DNA of 64,000 nucleotides, from the NCBI RefSeq assembly GCF_026210795.1, contig NC_089450.1, positions 806,001-870,000 on the forward strand, read 5' to 3'. The DNA comes from Rhizophagus irregularis. Taxonomy: Eukaryota; Glomeromycota; Glomeromycetes; Glomerales; Glomeraceae. Positions 1 to 11,689 of the stretch are shown piece after piece. The notes below the pieces were generated by a model. The model made no database searches, was not told where the DNA came from, and was given only the letters and a program-made list of their open reading frames with translations. The position numbers and the translations under genes were made by a program. The number at the start of each line of letters is the position of its first letter. Within the stretch, counting starts at the first letter, position 1.

Positions 1-559
1 TCTAAAAAAACTTTTAAGACCTCTTCCAAAAATTTACCTCTTTACCCGAAACCAGTAGAAGGAGTTTCTAGAAAAAAAAAGAAAAAAATATTATAAAGTT
101 AGTTTATTAAAAAAAAAATAGAAAAACTTTACAAAAATCCCAGAATATTTAATGATTTAACGAAAAAAAATTAACTGAAAAATAAATAATAATAAATATC
201 AAATAGATTTTAATTAAACAACTAATTTATACATAATTTAAATTCACTAAAACATCATCATCAACATTTAGAGTTATTTAGATTTTTTTTTTTGAATAAT
301 TTTGCTTTCTAAATAAATTTTTATAAAAGTAAAAATAAAAAAACAGCTCCAAGTTGTATCTAATGTAAAATAATTACTAATATACTTCTGATGGGGGGGG
401 GTTGATGGGGAAATTAATAGGAAGTTTACAAAAGAAAAAATTTTTTTAACGTTGAAGTAATTTCTTGATATCTGTCATATGAACATGTAGCACAAGTGTG
501 ATCATTTTTTCGAAACTTAACCTAATTTTATTAAATTATTGTCAAATTCCTTAATTTAG
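1..559. other. AT-rich DNA, no gene seen
   Basis: Very AT-rich sequence with homopolymer runs. No reading frame of useful length, splice pattern or repeat structure was recognised. A run of nine G residues near 396 is the only notable base-composition feature. Confidence 0.6.
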
Positions 560-989
560 ACGAATTTTGTTAATTCCGCAGATCGGCGAATATGATTTAC
601 AATGAACGTCAAGGTTTAACTGCAAATTTGGATTTGTGTGAAAAGTTTCAACCATGTCAAGTTAGATTTACTTTAAAAGAGCTATATACCCATTATGTTA
701 TACCCCTTGATATTGTGGTTAAATTGTATATATCATTGGAAATTACAATATAATGCGTATGATCTTTTTTCCTCAAAGTTGTAAAGATAAAGGATATAAT
801 CGGCCGATAAGAGGAAGGATTAAAGTTAGAAGTTAGATAGATAAAACAATAAAATCAATTTTATTAATAAATTACCCAATAAATTCTGTTTACAATAATA
901 TAAGTTTATATACTTATTTTTTGATACTTACTTAATTTGACCCCCTCCCCCTCAATTTTTTTAAAAAAATCTGGACGTTAAATAAACTA

Positions 990-1276
990 TTAAATTGGAG
1001 TGACCTTATAAACGCAAATTTTTTTCTGTAAATTAGCTAATTCCAATGCTTCAGCTTCATCAAGTGCCTTTCTGGTTGCAGCTTCTTGAGCAAAATTTAG
1101 AGTTCGCGCACTTTAAGAAATAATTTTTTTTCTTCTATAACAAAATATTAGTATGTTTACATTGTTTAGATCTCTTTAGAATCCCTATTCGATAAAGGTT
1201 GCTTTTCTTTTTGTTGGGAACTTTCAGCTTTAACATTAGTTGAATTAATTAATTAGAATTTTCTTATTTTTACCAT
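990..1276 (-). pseudogene. Decayed small gene, duplicate of 21112-21396
   Basis: On the minus strand, an ATG at 1276 is followed within a few codons by a TAA where copy 2 has CAA. A second block near 1010-1120 corresponds to the copy 2 exon that reads QEAATRKALDEAEALEL, an Ala/Glu-rich helical or coiled-coil sequence. In copy 1 this block is also interrupted. The two copies together suggest a former two-exon gene of about 80-90 residues that has decayed in both places. Function is unknown; coding nature is inferred from the clean helical frame in copy 2. Confidence 0.4.
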
Positions 1277-2249
1277 TTCGTGCGCCTAATTATTGTTGTC
1301 CTGAGCGAAGCGAAAGACAATATATGTCTACGTACTATGAAAAAAATCGATCACGTGAATTTCTCTGTCTGCACGTGATCATGATCGTTACCCAATGAAA
1401 TCGCAAACAACGGTAATAATAGCGCATCTACAATTCATTGATATTTTTTTTCACTTTTTTTTATACTCACTCATATTAATTTATATTTTTTTTGTAGTTT
1501 ACTAAGAACAACAAACATAAATCATAATAAGCTTTATGATTGATGGGCGTGATTTACGTGATATACAGTATACGGGCCCTAGCAAAATAATGGCGGTCAG
1601 TTTTTGATATCATGAATAAAATTATAGTAAAAAATTTTTTACTTTCTGAAAGAGTAACAGAAATACATGTATTTCATTACTTTAATCAATATCATCTTCA
1701 GTGTCCATAAATGCTTCAATTTACTATTGTGACGTACTCTTACTAACGTTCTTTTAGCATACTTTTTTAATATTTTCTCAATTTTCTCGCCATCCAGAGG
1801 TCCATTGGATTCCCTGTAAAAAAAGAATGTCTGAAATTGTCGTCGAAATGTCCAGAAAATCTAGAAGAGCTCAGGCCTGATGTTCAGAAAGAATCACAAT
1901 TTTCATTTTCCGGACACTTTTGATGACAATTTTTCCAGATATTCCTTTTTTATAAGATACTAAGTTCAATTTTGATATAAAAACGGGATATCATTTTGTA
2001 GTATAGCGAAACACAGTTATAGTATAAGGTAAATAAAAAGTAAATAGTTTTTTTAAAAATAATTTGGGGTGAATTATTATGTAAGTTTTTGAGTATAAGA
2101 TAATTTATAATTACTTATTCTAGTCTTATTCTCCGAAATTTATAACTTTTTGGTTTTTTGTAAGGCAAAAAAACCCTATAAAACGCAATGTTCATAAATT
2201 ATACATGTAAAATCATATATTGTTCATCTATTATACAAAAAATTGTAAT

Positions 2250-2479
2250 GGGCAAAAAATTTTTTAGATTCTCGTGACATAAAATTTTAAAATAACCCGG
2301 CCGGCCGGCATTTTTTTTATATACAGTATGTTAAAATTTTTTCATATGTAAAATTTTTTTACGCACATTGGCCAAAAACAAAATCACGTGATAAAAATTT
2401 TTTACTATTACAGTAAAAAAAAAATTTTCCATTTTTTGACCCGGCCGGGTCACGAGAATCTAAATTTTTTTTTTTGCCC
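2250..2479. mobile_element. MITE-like palindromic insertion
   Basis: The ends are inverted: the left end reads GGGCAAAAAATTTTTTAGAT and the right end, reversed, reads GGGCAAAAAAAAAAATTTAG, followed on both sides by TTCTCGTGAC. CCGG-rich cores lie inside each arm. The paralogous segment near 22285 lacks this stretch, so it is an insertion in copy 1. It has no coding capacity, so it is a non-autonomous element; the superfamily is not assigned. Confidence 0.7.
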
Positions 2480-3379
2480 GGCCTTAGGCCAATAGGATTT
2501 TCTGTTTAACAAGTATTTTTATTGAAAAAAGAGAGGGAGGAGGGGCCAAAAATAATTTACAAAATTTTTTAAATTATTTTTTACTATTAAAATTTTCAAA
2601 TTGTTCCGGCCTTAAGCATATTTTATTCATATAATATCAACATACGTTAATAAGTGTAAAATAAATAATAAATTTTCGTTTTTTTTATTTCTTTTAAAGA
2701 ATCTACTTGTTTAATTTAAACAGGAAAATCTATATCCACAAAGTATTATACATATATTTTTTCTTTGTAGATGTAATAGTATAAATATTCCATATTCGTA
2801 TGTTTAGTTTATGTAGTATCTAAAACTTTTTCGTAATACAAAGTCTAATGATATTAATTATTCTTTGAATTTTTTAGAGTTTAGTAAGTATTGTGTAAAA
2901 TACTAATTATTTGCATACCAATGTTAATGCATATCTATAAAAAAAGCCATTGATTAGCTTAATTGGACTGCATAAATGATTGGCGTAGAACAAATTTATA
3001 GCAAACGAAATGAAACTAATCTGATAATCAGTAATTGTAATATAAAAAAAATATTATAAAAAATTTATTAAGCAATTTGATCGTGACAATGAAATTCTTC
3101 ACATGAGAAATCATCATTGTCTTTTTAGAAATCGTCATTGTTTTTTAAAAAAAAATATTTCAGTTTTTTGGATTTTATATGACGAATTTTCTTTTTTTTA
3201 AAAATATATATATATATATATATATATTTCAGTTTTTTTTTGATTTCCCACATGACGAAAAAAAATCCTTTGTTTTTTTAAAAATTTTTCTTTATAAAAA
3301 AATTACACCTTTTCATTAAAAATTTTACACTTTAATTTCTAATATTTTCTAATGCCTGCCCAACTATCAACAATCCTTT

Positions 3380-4335
3380 ATTTCAGAATATATAGGGAGA
3401 AAACATCAGGTGAATTTTTTATAGGAATGGCCACTGGACACACAAGACTTGAGGGTAACTCAGATGAATTTAATATTACAGTGTTTTATCCTTTTAACGA
3501 AGATTAACAAACCATGCTATGTACCAAAATTGGAAGAGGGACAAGTCTTATCTATTGCAAATTCAAAATTTGCTATTGGACCTGTCGATAATCAAATTGA
3601 TGTAAGAAATTACTTTATTTTAATTTTTTTAAATACATTTATTATTTGTTTTAAAATTAAATTTCAAACTATATTATAATCATATTATCTGCATGTGTAT
3701 CCAGTTAATATTAACCACTGTTACCATTTTACCTATCAAACCTGAGGATTTACCAATTCATCAATAAATGTTGTAGGCACAGCTTCTGTATCAGATTCAG
3801 TACTTACTACAAATCTTGGTATACAATTTGAATGTACCATCTCAGACTATATTGGTAAAGATAAACCAACTGAGATTCCAATCACATTATTCCAAGCCAC
3901 TTAAAAGTCAGACTACAATGTTAAAACGTAGTTCTTCCATTTTTTTCAGGTGCTTTAACATCAATTGAGGGAATGTTCTATCTAGAACTATGTAATTTTA
4001 GTTTTATTCGTACTCAACAATCAAATTTTATATCAAAATCTACCAGGGAAATGCTACATCATCATCATCATCACATATGATAGCCACAAGATCTGCAATC
4101 CATAAAAAATTCAAGAAAAACAATCCACACCTGTACTAGGAAAACATGAAATTACTATAAAAAAAAAATTCTCAGATATTGCATCAAATCCACTCATAGT
4201 GACTGAAAATTCAATGGAAATTTTTGAAGAAACTTCTGAAGAGCAGGAAGAATAGGAAGATCTGCATCTATACTTATCCCTGCAACTAAACTTACACCTC
4301 CATCAAAAAAACGCAGAGGTCGTGCAAAAAAGTTT
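3380..4335 (+). pseudogene. Decayed gene with OB-fold-like start, unknown function
   Basis: A readable frame from about 3385 encodes GEFFIGMATGHTRLEGNSDE and continues through FNITVFYPFNED to a TAA, then resumes with TMLCTKIGRGTSLI. Further protein-like blocks follow near 3700-4330 (for example an interrupted frame around 3780-3900 and a basic end near 4300) but carry stops and frame changes. The beta-rich, glycine-containing start could be an OB-fold, but this is a guess. The locus lies in the 2.5 kb that is present after duplication copy 1 and absent after copy 2. Confidence 0.4.
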
Positions 4336-4339
4336 AACG

Positions 4340-5595
4340 TTTTATTAAATTAGAAATATTTTTACATATTTTTTTTTTAATTTATCTGCTATAATACAAA
4401 AAAAAATTGTTTTTTTTCTGTAAATAAATTTGAAATGAGATTTAATTAATTGAGTAAAGAATACAATATTTTTTTAAACTTTTCTGTTTCAAAAAAGAAG
4501 TAATAGCAGAATAATAATATATTTAATGTAAAATAAAATAATTTAAAAATGCAAAATTGTTAATCAACAGGCCGTTTGTCACCAATCTATTTATTAAATA
4601 ATTATTTTCCTGTTAAAAAGTATAATTACTAAAGGAAATAGGTAGATTAAGGAAAAAGTTAGACATGTTAAAGTGACTTAACAGTATGTACTAGCTTTGT
4701 AGGCCAACAAAATCATAATAATTTGTATTACTTTAAAAAAAAATTCTTTAAATAAAAAAAGTAAATTTTAGTGGTACATGTATGGGATGTTTCTTTTTCT
4801 TTAAAAAATAAATATCACATTTTTTTACTTCATATCAATATGTCAAAGTTCTTTCAGGTAATGGTGAAACCTGCCAAACAAAAAACATTGTGTATAATGA
4901 AATATTTCATCCTATTTAAATAACTACTATAACTATTATAACTCTTATAATAAAAAAATGTATTACATAAAAGTGCAAATTTTATTTATATTTTATTACT
5001 ATTTTATTTTATGCCACACATAGACTTATTTCCTATTTATCATAAACTTCCAAATTAATACTAATAACCATTCTATACTTTAGAGTTACGATCCGGATGA
5101 ATTCGAAAAGGCACATTTTGGCAATTATACACAGATTTTAATTAATAAAGATTAAATCTTTTTTTATATATTATAAGACTGCGTCCCAATGCACAATCTA
5201 GTAGTTTAAAAATTACTATTTAATACAAAAAAAAAAAATAAAAATAAAATAAAAACGGATTAATTTTCATCTGATCTGAATGAATTTCAACCCGTTTTAA
5301 TTTTTTCTTTACAAGCCAATTTTTTTTTACATTCATAAGATATCTCAAAAAAAAATTCTTTTTATTGGCTTAATATTCATAAAATGGCATCCAAACCCCA
5401 TTTATGATTTTCACTTTTGTCAATCATTTTATTTATTTATATTATTTAGTACAAGTAAAGATTTTATTCTAAGCGATCAGTGAACGCCAAATTTTGCGTG
5501 ATTTACTGTGTCACCTGTATTCGAAAAGTAAAGTTTTTTAGGATAAACAAAAAAGGCAGGTGAATAATAAATATGTACTTAACGTTAGTAGAAAA
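4340..5595. other. AT-rich spacer upstream of the 5703 gene
   Basis: No gene was recognised. The stretch 5470-5640 resembles 22850-23050 upstream of the paralogue at 23099, sharing for example GAACGCCAAATTTTGCGTGA. It therefore holds the conserved promoter region of this gene family. Confidence 0.5.
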
Positions 5596-5702
5596 ATAGA
5601 AAATATAAAAAGAGCTCATTCCCCAGCTCTCATAATTCATAATAATAGATACATCAGAAAGCTTTCTTCCACCTAAAATCCATTTCTAAACTCTATTAAC
5701 AA

Positions 5703-6284
5703 ATGGACAATAATTTCAACTTTATTAATGATGGATTTAACAGTGATTTACGACCTCCGACTACTGATTCTCAAGCAGAAAATCCAAATGCTAATTACAA
5801 CGCTTCCTGCAATTACGACAGTAATAATAATTATCCCACGATGGATGATAACGTCTCCTCAGCATCTTATACCAATACACCTAGTAACGTTACTATATCT
5901 TCGCAATCTTACCCTACCACCTCATCAGATCCCCCACACCCCTTAGTACCGCAATATACTCAACAACAAATTCAACAAGATCAACAACCCGGTTATAATC
6001 AAAATAGCGAAAATAATAATATTCAACAATTCCTCAATACTACTCAGCCTATTACCAGAATGTACTACATTTCATTCAAAATAATTCTAATTCTTCACCG
6101 TTCAATACTTCTCAAATTGACCATTCTGAAATCCTTACATTTGAAATTCCTGGGATCAAAATTATCGTCATACCTACTTTTCCTCCAATGCTTAATTCCT
6201 CTCGAACGAATCATTCTGAAATCTTTACATTTGACATTCCTGGGTCCAAAGTTATCATTATCACACTTTCTTTCCAATGATTAA
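5703..6284 (+). pseudogene. Asn/Gln-rich IPG-repeat protein, frame-shifted paralogue
   Basis: The ATG at 5703 begins MDNNFNFINDGFNSDLRPPT, nearly identical to the gene at 23099. The N-terminal two thirds is rich in Asn, Ser, Pro, Thr and Gln and has no recognised domain. Compared with the 23099 copy, one C is missing in the run near 6055. The frame then leaves the conserved C-terminal part, which in the intact copy holds two units of the type FEIPGIKIIVIPTF and FDIPGSKVIVITL; those units are still present here in another frame up to 6280. A TATAAAAA box lies at 5604-5611, about 90 bp before the start, as in the 23099 gene. Function is unknown. The single-base difference could be true decay or an assembly error. 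Confidence 0.6.
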
Positions 6285-7217
6285 TTCCTTTAAATGAGCC
6301 TTTCTGAAATCTTTTAACATTCTCTGGACCTAATATATTAATTTGATATGTTACCTTGAAACTCATAAATATATTGTACGCAATATTATTATCACAGTTG
6401 ATTTTTTTTATTCTTTATTATTCTTTTTATTTCATTCTTTTATTATTTCCTATTTGTAAGACAAGTATTCAAATAAAGTATTTGTTAAATCTAAATCACA
6501 TTTAATATTTATGATATATCGGCAGATTTGTCCCTTTGCGTTAAAGTGAATTTTTTAAGAGATTTTTGAACCAACAGAGATTACGTTTGCGAACTTATTA
6601 AACATAAAATGGGTATAAAAACCCCATTTCGCTAACAAGAAACCCACTTCTCACCTACATGATTTTATCATAACCGACTTCATAAAATAGGTTAATTTAT
6701 TCCGATTATATTAAAAACCACAGTCTTTAATGTTGCACTCCGACTTAGTTTTTATAAAATGTCTTATAAGTTACTGTAAAATGAGATCTCATTGTAGTAC
6801 AGTCTAAATAAGAGCGACAGTGAACCAACAGGAACGCAAAGTGCTGTAGCAAGAGATCCGTCATCGTTATACGTTTTGTATTAGTTAGTTGATAGGGGTT
6901 AGAATATCACCAAACTGCGAAGCAATTCAGATGATATTTTAACCCCGTGATCATGCTTATAAATAAAATACAATTAAACTATTTCCTGTTTAATGTGACG
7001 CGACTGACGCGACTTTTTACTACATGTTATTTAGTATATGAAAATATCAATAATAATTATGCAATTGTAGTTTATTTATAGCTTAATAAAAAAAATAAAA
7101 AAATATCAATTTTATTTAGGGTATTATCCTACAGCCAAATAAGATCATGCTTTTTTTTTAAAAAAAAAGCTTTTCCAATTTGTTGTTAGTACAAATAAAT
7201 TACTATTGCATAAAAGA
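6285..7217. other. AT-rich spacer
   Basis: No gene was recognised. The first 200 bp is the 3' flank shared with the paralogues. An imperfect inverted repeat (GGGGTTAGAATATCACC with GATATTTTAACCCC) lies near 6894-6944. Confidence 0.4.
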
Positions 7218-7366
7218 GCATTGCTAAATATCACCGCTGGTGATTGTCGCCTTACCAGAATTAGGGTAGAATTATGGGCTGAATTAAAAATGTCATGAAA
7301 CTTCGCCCATTAATATTTGCTAATGCTGGTGCGGTGAAAATCACCTGCGGTGAGATTTAGCAATGC
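7218..7366. mobile_element. MITE-like inverted-repeat element
   Basis: The left arm begins GCATTGCTAAATATCACCGC and the right arm, reversed, begins GCATTGCTAAATCTCACCGC. The arms therefore match over at least 30 bp with few mismatches. No coding frame lies inside. The size and structure suit a small non-autonomous DNA transposon. Confidence 0.65.
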
Positions 7367-9007
7367 CCTATTGACTCATTACGTCATTTAGATTAAATAT
7401 CACATATAGTAAATTTTTGTACTAAAATGCGAGCTTATCTATATGAACATAATAACAGTTTATTGTGATTAAAATATCTATCATTGATTATCACGTCCAA
7501 ATTAAACATCCGTATTTTGTAATAATTCATTGGGCAACTTCTCTATAGTTAACTTGTTACACTTATACCATCAATTAGCTCCTAGAAATGCAATGCGTCT
7601 ATTGGCGTGACAAATAAAAGCCTTTAAACTTATGGTATTATTTACGTTCAAAGTAATAGCAGAACACCCTAATTTTAAATAATTTATGATTTTATCAAAA
7701 AAAAAAAATATGACAAATAAGTAATTTATTATCTTTATTGAAAACTAAATAATAAAATAATATAAATTAAAAATTAATAATAGTAAAATAGAAAATTTCA
7801 GACTATTTTTTATTTTAAAAATTATTTGTTACTTATATAACAAAATTAAAATATTATAAAATTTAAAAATTTTAGACTTTGTAATTTCAATTAGTTTATA
7901 ATAAATAAAAAATTTATTTAAATTTATAATAATTGTTATCGTTCAGCCCAATAGGATCATGCAGATTTTCATAGACCGATATATGAAGTGTAATATTTTG
8001 TAGGACTGAAAAGTTTAAATAAAGCTTATTTATGATGTTATTAATTAATGCATGATCAAAAACGTCAGAACGATAACACTTTTATTGGATGTGGGGCTAT
8101 ATCGGTCACAGGGACCTTCATTGATTGGTTAAAATGGCCACTACGTGGCCCGTTTTCATCCAATCATTCGGTCCTGTGACCGATATAGCTACCTTTATTA
8201 TAATTTTATAATGCATTTTATATAACTAATAATATAAGATGTTTTTTAAAAATATGATTTAATTAATTAAAATTTATGCATGTGTGTATTTATCACAATT
8301 ATATCAAAAATTAATAATTTTTAATTGATTGAATTTTTTTTTAATATCTTAAGTAAAATTGAAATGAATATAAGTAATTGTACAGAAATTTTATAATTTT
8401 AAATAACTTATTTTAATATTATTAAAATATTCATTAATAATAATAGTCTTAATAATTTTATTTCAATATTATTTTAATATTACTTTAATTGCCAATCCGT
8501 CTAAAATCGGCACTGCGTTACTAATAAAATTCGGGGATATTAACGATAATAAAAAAAACCCGTTTTTTACATCTCACGCGCAGGATAAACTTTCACCCAT
8601 TTCACCCATTTCACAAATAAAAGTACCCTTCAATTTTTTACTAGTTCTATAAAGAAAAATATTTAAAAAAAAGTTTTTAAAAAAAGCTTAGAAAGCCAAA
8701 AAATATATGTTTGTAATGTAAATAACATAATATAGTAAAATAAAATATTGAAATTTCTTACATTTTAAGGTGTAAATCTGACGCGCGTACATAGTAAACT
8801 CATTATTTTGCATATGAACGTATAATTTTTTTTTGCAAATTCTTTTTTTTTCAAGTATTTTTACAGTATATCATATGACTTTTATTTATAGTTAATATGT
8901 CGTCTATGAAAATATCCTTTTCTGAAGATTGTGTTCTAGCACAAAATCGGCAAATTTAACCCCAAATTTTATTAGTAACGCAGTGCCGTTCTTAGACGAA
9001 TCAGCAA
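7367..9007. other. AT-rich intergenic DNA
   Basis: Apart from the 94-bp hairpin at 8096-8189, no gene, array or other repeat was recognised. Confidence 0.5.
8096..8189. mobile_element. Short hairpin element (MITE-like)
   Basis: Arms of about 45 bp read GCTATATCGGTCACAGGGAC on the left and GCTATATCGGTCACAGGACC on the right (reversed), meeting at a centre near 8142. No coding frame lies inside. It could be a very small MITE or the ends of a collapsed larger element. Confidence 0.6.
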
Positions 9008-9399
9008 TTATTGCGGTTTTCAGAAATGTTGGCATTGATAGATTTTCCATATATTGTATATTTTGTGTTTTTGTGTTTTTCCGGACATTTTTGATGACAA
9101 TTTCTGGACATTTTCCAGATAATTTCCGGACAAAAAAAAAACACAAAATACAAAACACAAATACAATATTTTGTCTGTAAAATATCCGGAAAATATCTGG
9201 AAAATGTCCGGGCAATGTCCAGAAATTGTCATCGAAAATGTCCGGAAAAAAATTATATTTTGTTTGTTTTTTTTTGTCCAGAAAATATCTGGAAATTGTC
9301 CGGAAATTGTCATCAAAAATGTCCGGAAAAACACAAAAACACAAAATATACAATATATTGAAAATCTATCAATGCCAACATTTCTGAAAACCGCAATAA
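9008..9399. mobile_element. Foldback element with TGTCCGGAAA repeats
   Basis: The two halves are inverted copies of each other. The left half begins TTATTGCGGTTTTCAGAAAT and the right half, reversed, begins with the same 20 bases. Similarity runs on through about 190 bp, including a run of FRTFLMTISG-type sequence. Short direct repeats of the type TGTCCGGAAAATGTCC lie inside each arm. Reading frames on both strands here are by-products of the palindrome. Related decayed sequence with the same TGTCC(A/G)GAAA motif lies at about 1820-1950 and 21810-21930 in the duplicated segments. Confidence 0.75.
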
Positions 9400-11013
9400 A
9401 TTATTTTGATATTACTATTATAGGACTCTAGATATTTTTTTAAACCAAATTGTAAGTCATATTTTTGGAAAATTAGCCCATTTTTCAAAAATTTAAAAAA
9501 ACACTATCTTATTATTTTGTAGTTTTCATTGAATTTTACCATTTTTTTAAAAAAATGATTATTAAAATTGGACTACTGGATGCTAAATATTTGCAAAAAA
9601 TGATTTATTAAATTTTAATAAAAAAATTTGATTTAAGCCTCTAATTAATACTTAAGATAACTTAAATTCTATATAACAAAAATTTTAAAATATTTCATCA
9701 ATATTGCACCTATAAAGATAAAGTAGATGTTAAAATAGTTCTTGAAATAAAAAAATTTGAGGCTAAAAAGTTAATATAATTTTATATATTTGAAATCTAA
9801 ATTTATTATAAGGTTAATACAAAATCAAATCTGAGTTTTTTTAGTATTATTCAGATGGGACTCTGATGATTTTGGCCAAAAATCCATTATAATCTATATA
9901 AATCTATATATTAGATATTCAGATTTTACTATTACTATTATAAGATTAAAATAAAATTAAAATAAAATTATTTTAAGAAAATTTATAATTATATAATTAT
10001 TTTAAAAAATTTAATTTTACAAATTTATATTTATTAATAAAATAAAAAAATATTTTTTAATAAAATATTTTTTGCAGCACATTTATAAATTTATTTAAAA
10101 TATTAGTTAGAGTAACAAAAAATACTTATACTTTTATTAAAATTAGTAAAAGTATTTATTATATATATATTATATTTGAAATGCAAAAAATAATAAATTA
10201 GAAATTAATAATTTTAATTATTTTAGAATAATAATAATTATATCTTTGTAATTTTTATTTACATACCAAATTATTTCAAATTTTTTGTAAACTTATATTA
10301 CATATATTATAATAAATAATTTTAAAGAAATTACTTATTTAATATTAGTAGATTTTACAAAAAAAAATTTTTAGCAAATTAATTTTTTATATTTAATTTG
10401 AAAACTTTATAATAATTATGTATAATAAAATAAATAAAAATAATTATTCAATGAAATTATATTTAACTTTATTAATTTAATTATAAATTAACAAAATATT
10501 AATAATTTATTTAGTTAAAATAATTTTATAAATTAATGTATACTGATTAATAATTAAAATAAAAAGATATTTTATATTTTAAAAGATATCAAAAGTGAAT
10601 ATTAAGAAGTAAAAGCTATTTGAAAATTGGTTTTATAATCCAAATTTAAATAAATTAAATTGTTAGTTTACTTTGAATAACCAAGTTTTTATAGTATATT
10701 TCTTGTTGGTTGATATACAGTATATGCATATCAAATATCTAATACAAATAATAAATATTGTCTCTTTTTTAAAAAGTACCAATTTATTAGATTATTAATT
10801 ATTGATACAAAACATAATAAATATTTATTTATTTTACGTAAAAGCAGGAGAGTAAACAATAAAAAAGTCCTATATATTCAAAAGAATAATGACACTAATT
10901 GAAACTCTTCGCCCATCCTTATCCAAGGACGAACTCTCACTTATACCATACGAAGCCCACCCGTTCCTTAACCCGACCGATTAGGAACAGAAAACATAAT
11001 AAATATACTTTTG
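9400..11013. other. Extremely AT-rich intergenic DNA
   Basis: Mostly A and T with no gene seen. A short GC-richer stretch at about 10905-10985 stands out but matches nothing recognised; it has no tRNA-like arms. Confidence 0.5.
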
Positions 11014-11139
11014 CATTTAAACAATTTGCATACACTTTATCACATGTATAAATAAATATCGATCCTATTCTATATGCGCTAACACGTGATCGGTTTACAA
11101 TTGTGTTACATTAGAAAGTGTATGCAAATTGTTTGAATG
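11014..11139. mobile_element. MITE-like inverted-repeat element
   Basis: The left end reads CATTTAAACAATTTGCATAC and the right end, reversed, reads CATTCAAACAATTTGCATAC, followed by ACTTT on both arms. The interior is about 65 bp, non-coding, and contains an ACACGTGATC site. Confidence 0.6.
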
Positions 11140-11689
11140 CCTTTTCGTGCTACATGCAAAGTTATTCATAATAAGTGGCAAAGAGTTTCCCTATTTGGTG
11201 TGGCTGATATATTTTCTTTGTTTTTCTGAGTCGCATGAAACTATAAAATGGATCCTGCATTTTATTGCACGTGATAAAAAAATTATGCAATGTAAATTCT
11301 ATAAATAAAAAACCATTCATACTTTTTTCATTATCAATAATTATTGTATTTGTTTATTAATCCAAAACATTTTTTAATGTAACGTAAAATAAAAAAACTT
11401 CCATTCAAAAAGCCGAGTTGAATCAAACATTTCTTCTTTTTTCGCTTTAAAGGTTTTACACAATTCATTTAATTTAAACTAATTTATACATTATTTATAT
11501 TATTCTAACAATAAAACTTGTATAAAATATTTTTTTACTTTGCCTCACATTTGAAAAAAAATTATTTGGCAAAAAAAAAAAAAATTTTTTTCTATCTATA
11601 TGACTAAATGTGGTAATGAAATGAACTATTCTTATAAATTAATTATTCCAAATTTTTTAACCTTCTCTTTTTTGAATTGGAAATTCGCC

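Larger units (their letters stand above)
560..2950. repeat. Segmental duplication, copy 1
   Basis: Long stretches of this segment recur in the same order at 20870-22760. Examples are the block around AGAGCTATATACCCATTATG (680 and 20946), the block around TTTCTGGTTGCAGCTTCTTG (1069 and 21185) and the block around CAATATCATCTTCAGTGTCC (1687 and 21667). The copies differ by many substitutions and small indels, so the duplication is not recent. Copy 1 contains a 230-bp palindromic insertion (2250-2479) that copy 2 lacks. It is followed by about 2.5 kb of extra DNA before the downstream gene at 5703, whereas copy 2 is followed almost at once by its paralogue at 23099. Confidence 0.85.

Noticed and set aside
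8904-9431. Open frames of 83-149 residues on both strands with FRTF-type repeats
   Set aside because: They are products of the palindromic TGTCCGGAAA repeats; both strands read alike and no start, promoter or family supports a gene.
10905-10985. Possible tRNA
   Set aside because: No acceptor stem pairing or T-loop (TTCGA/GTTC) pattern could be laid out on either strand.
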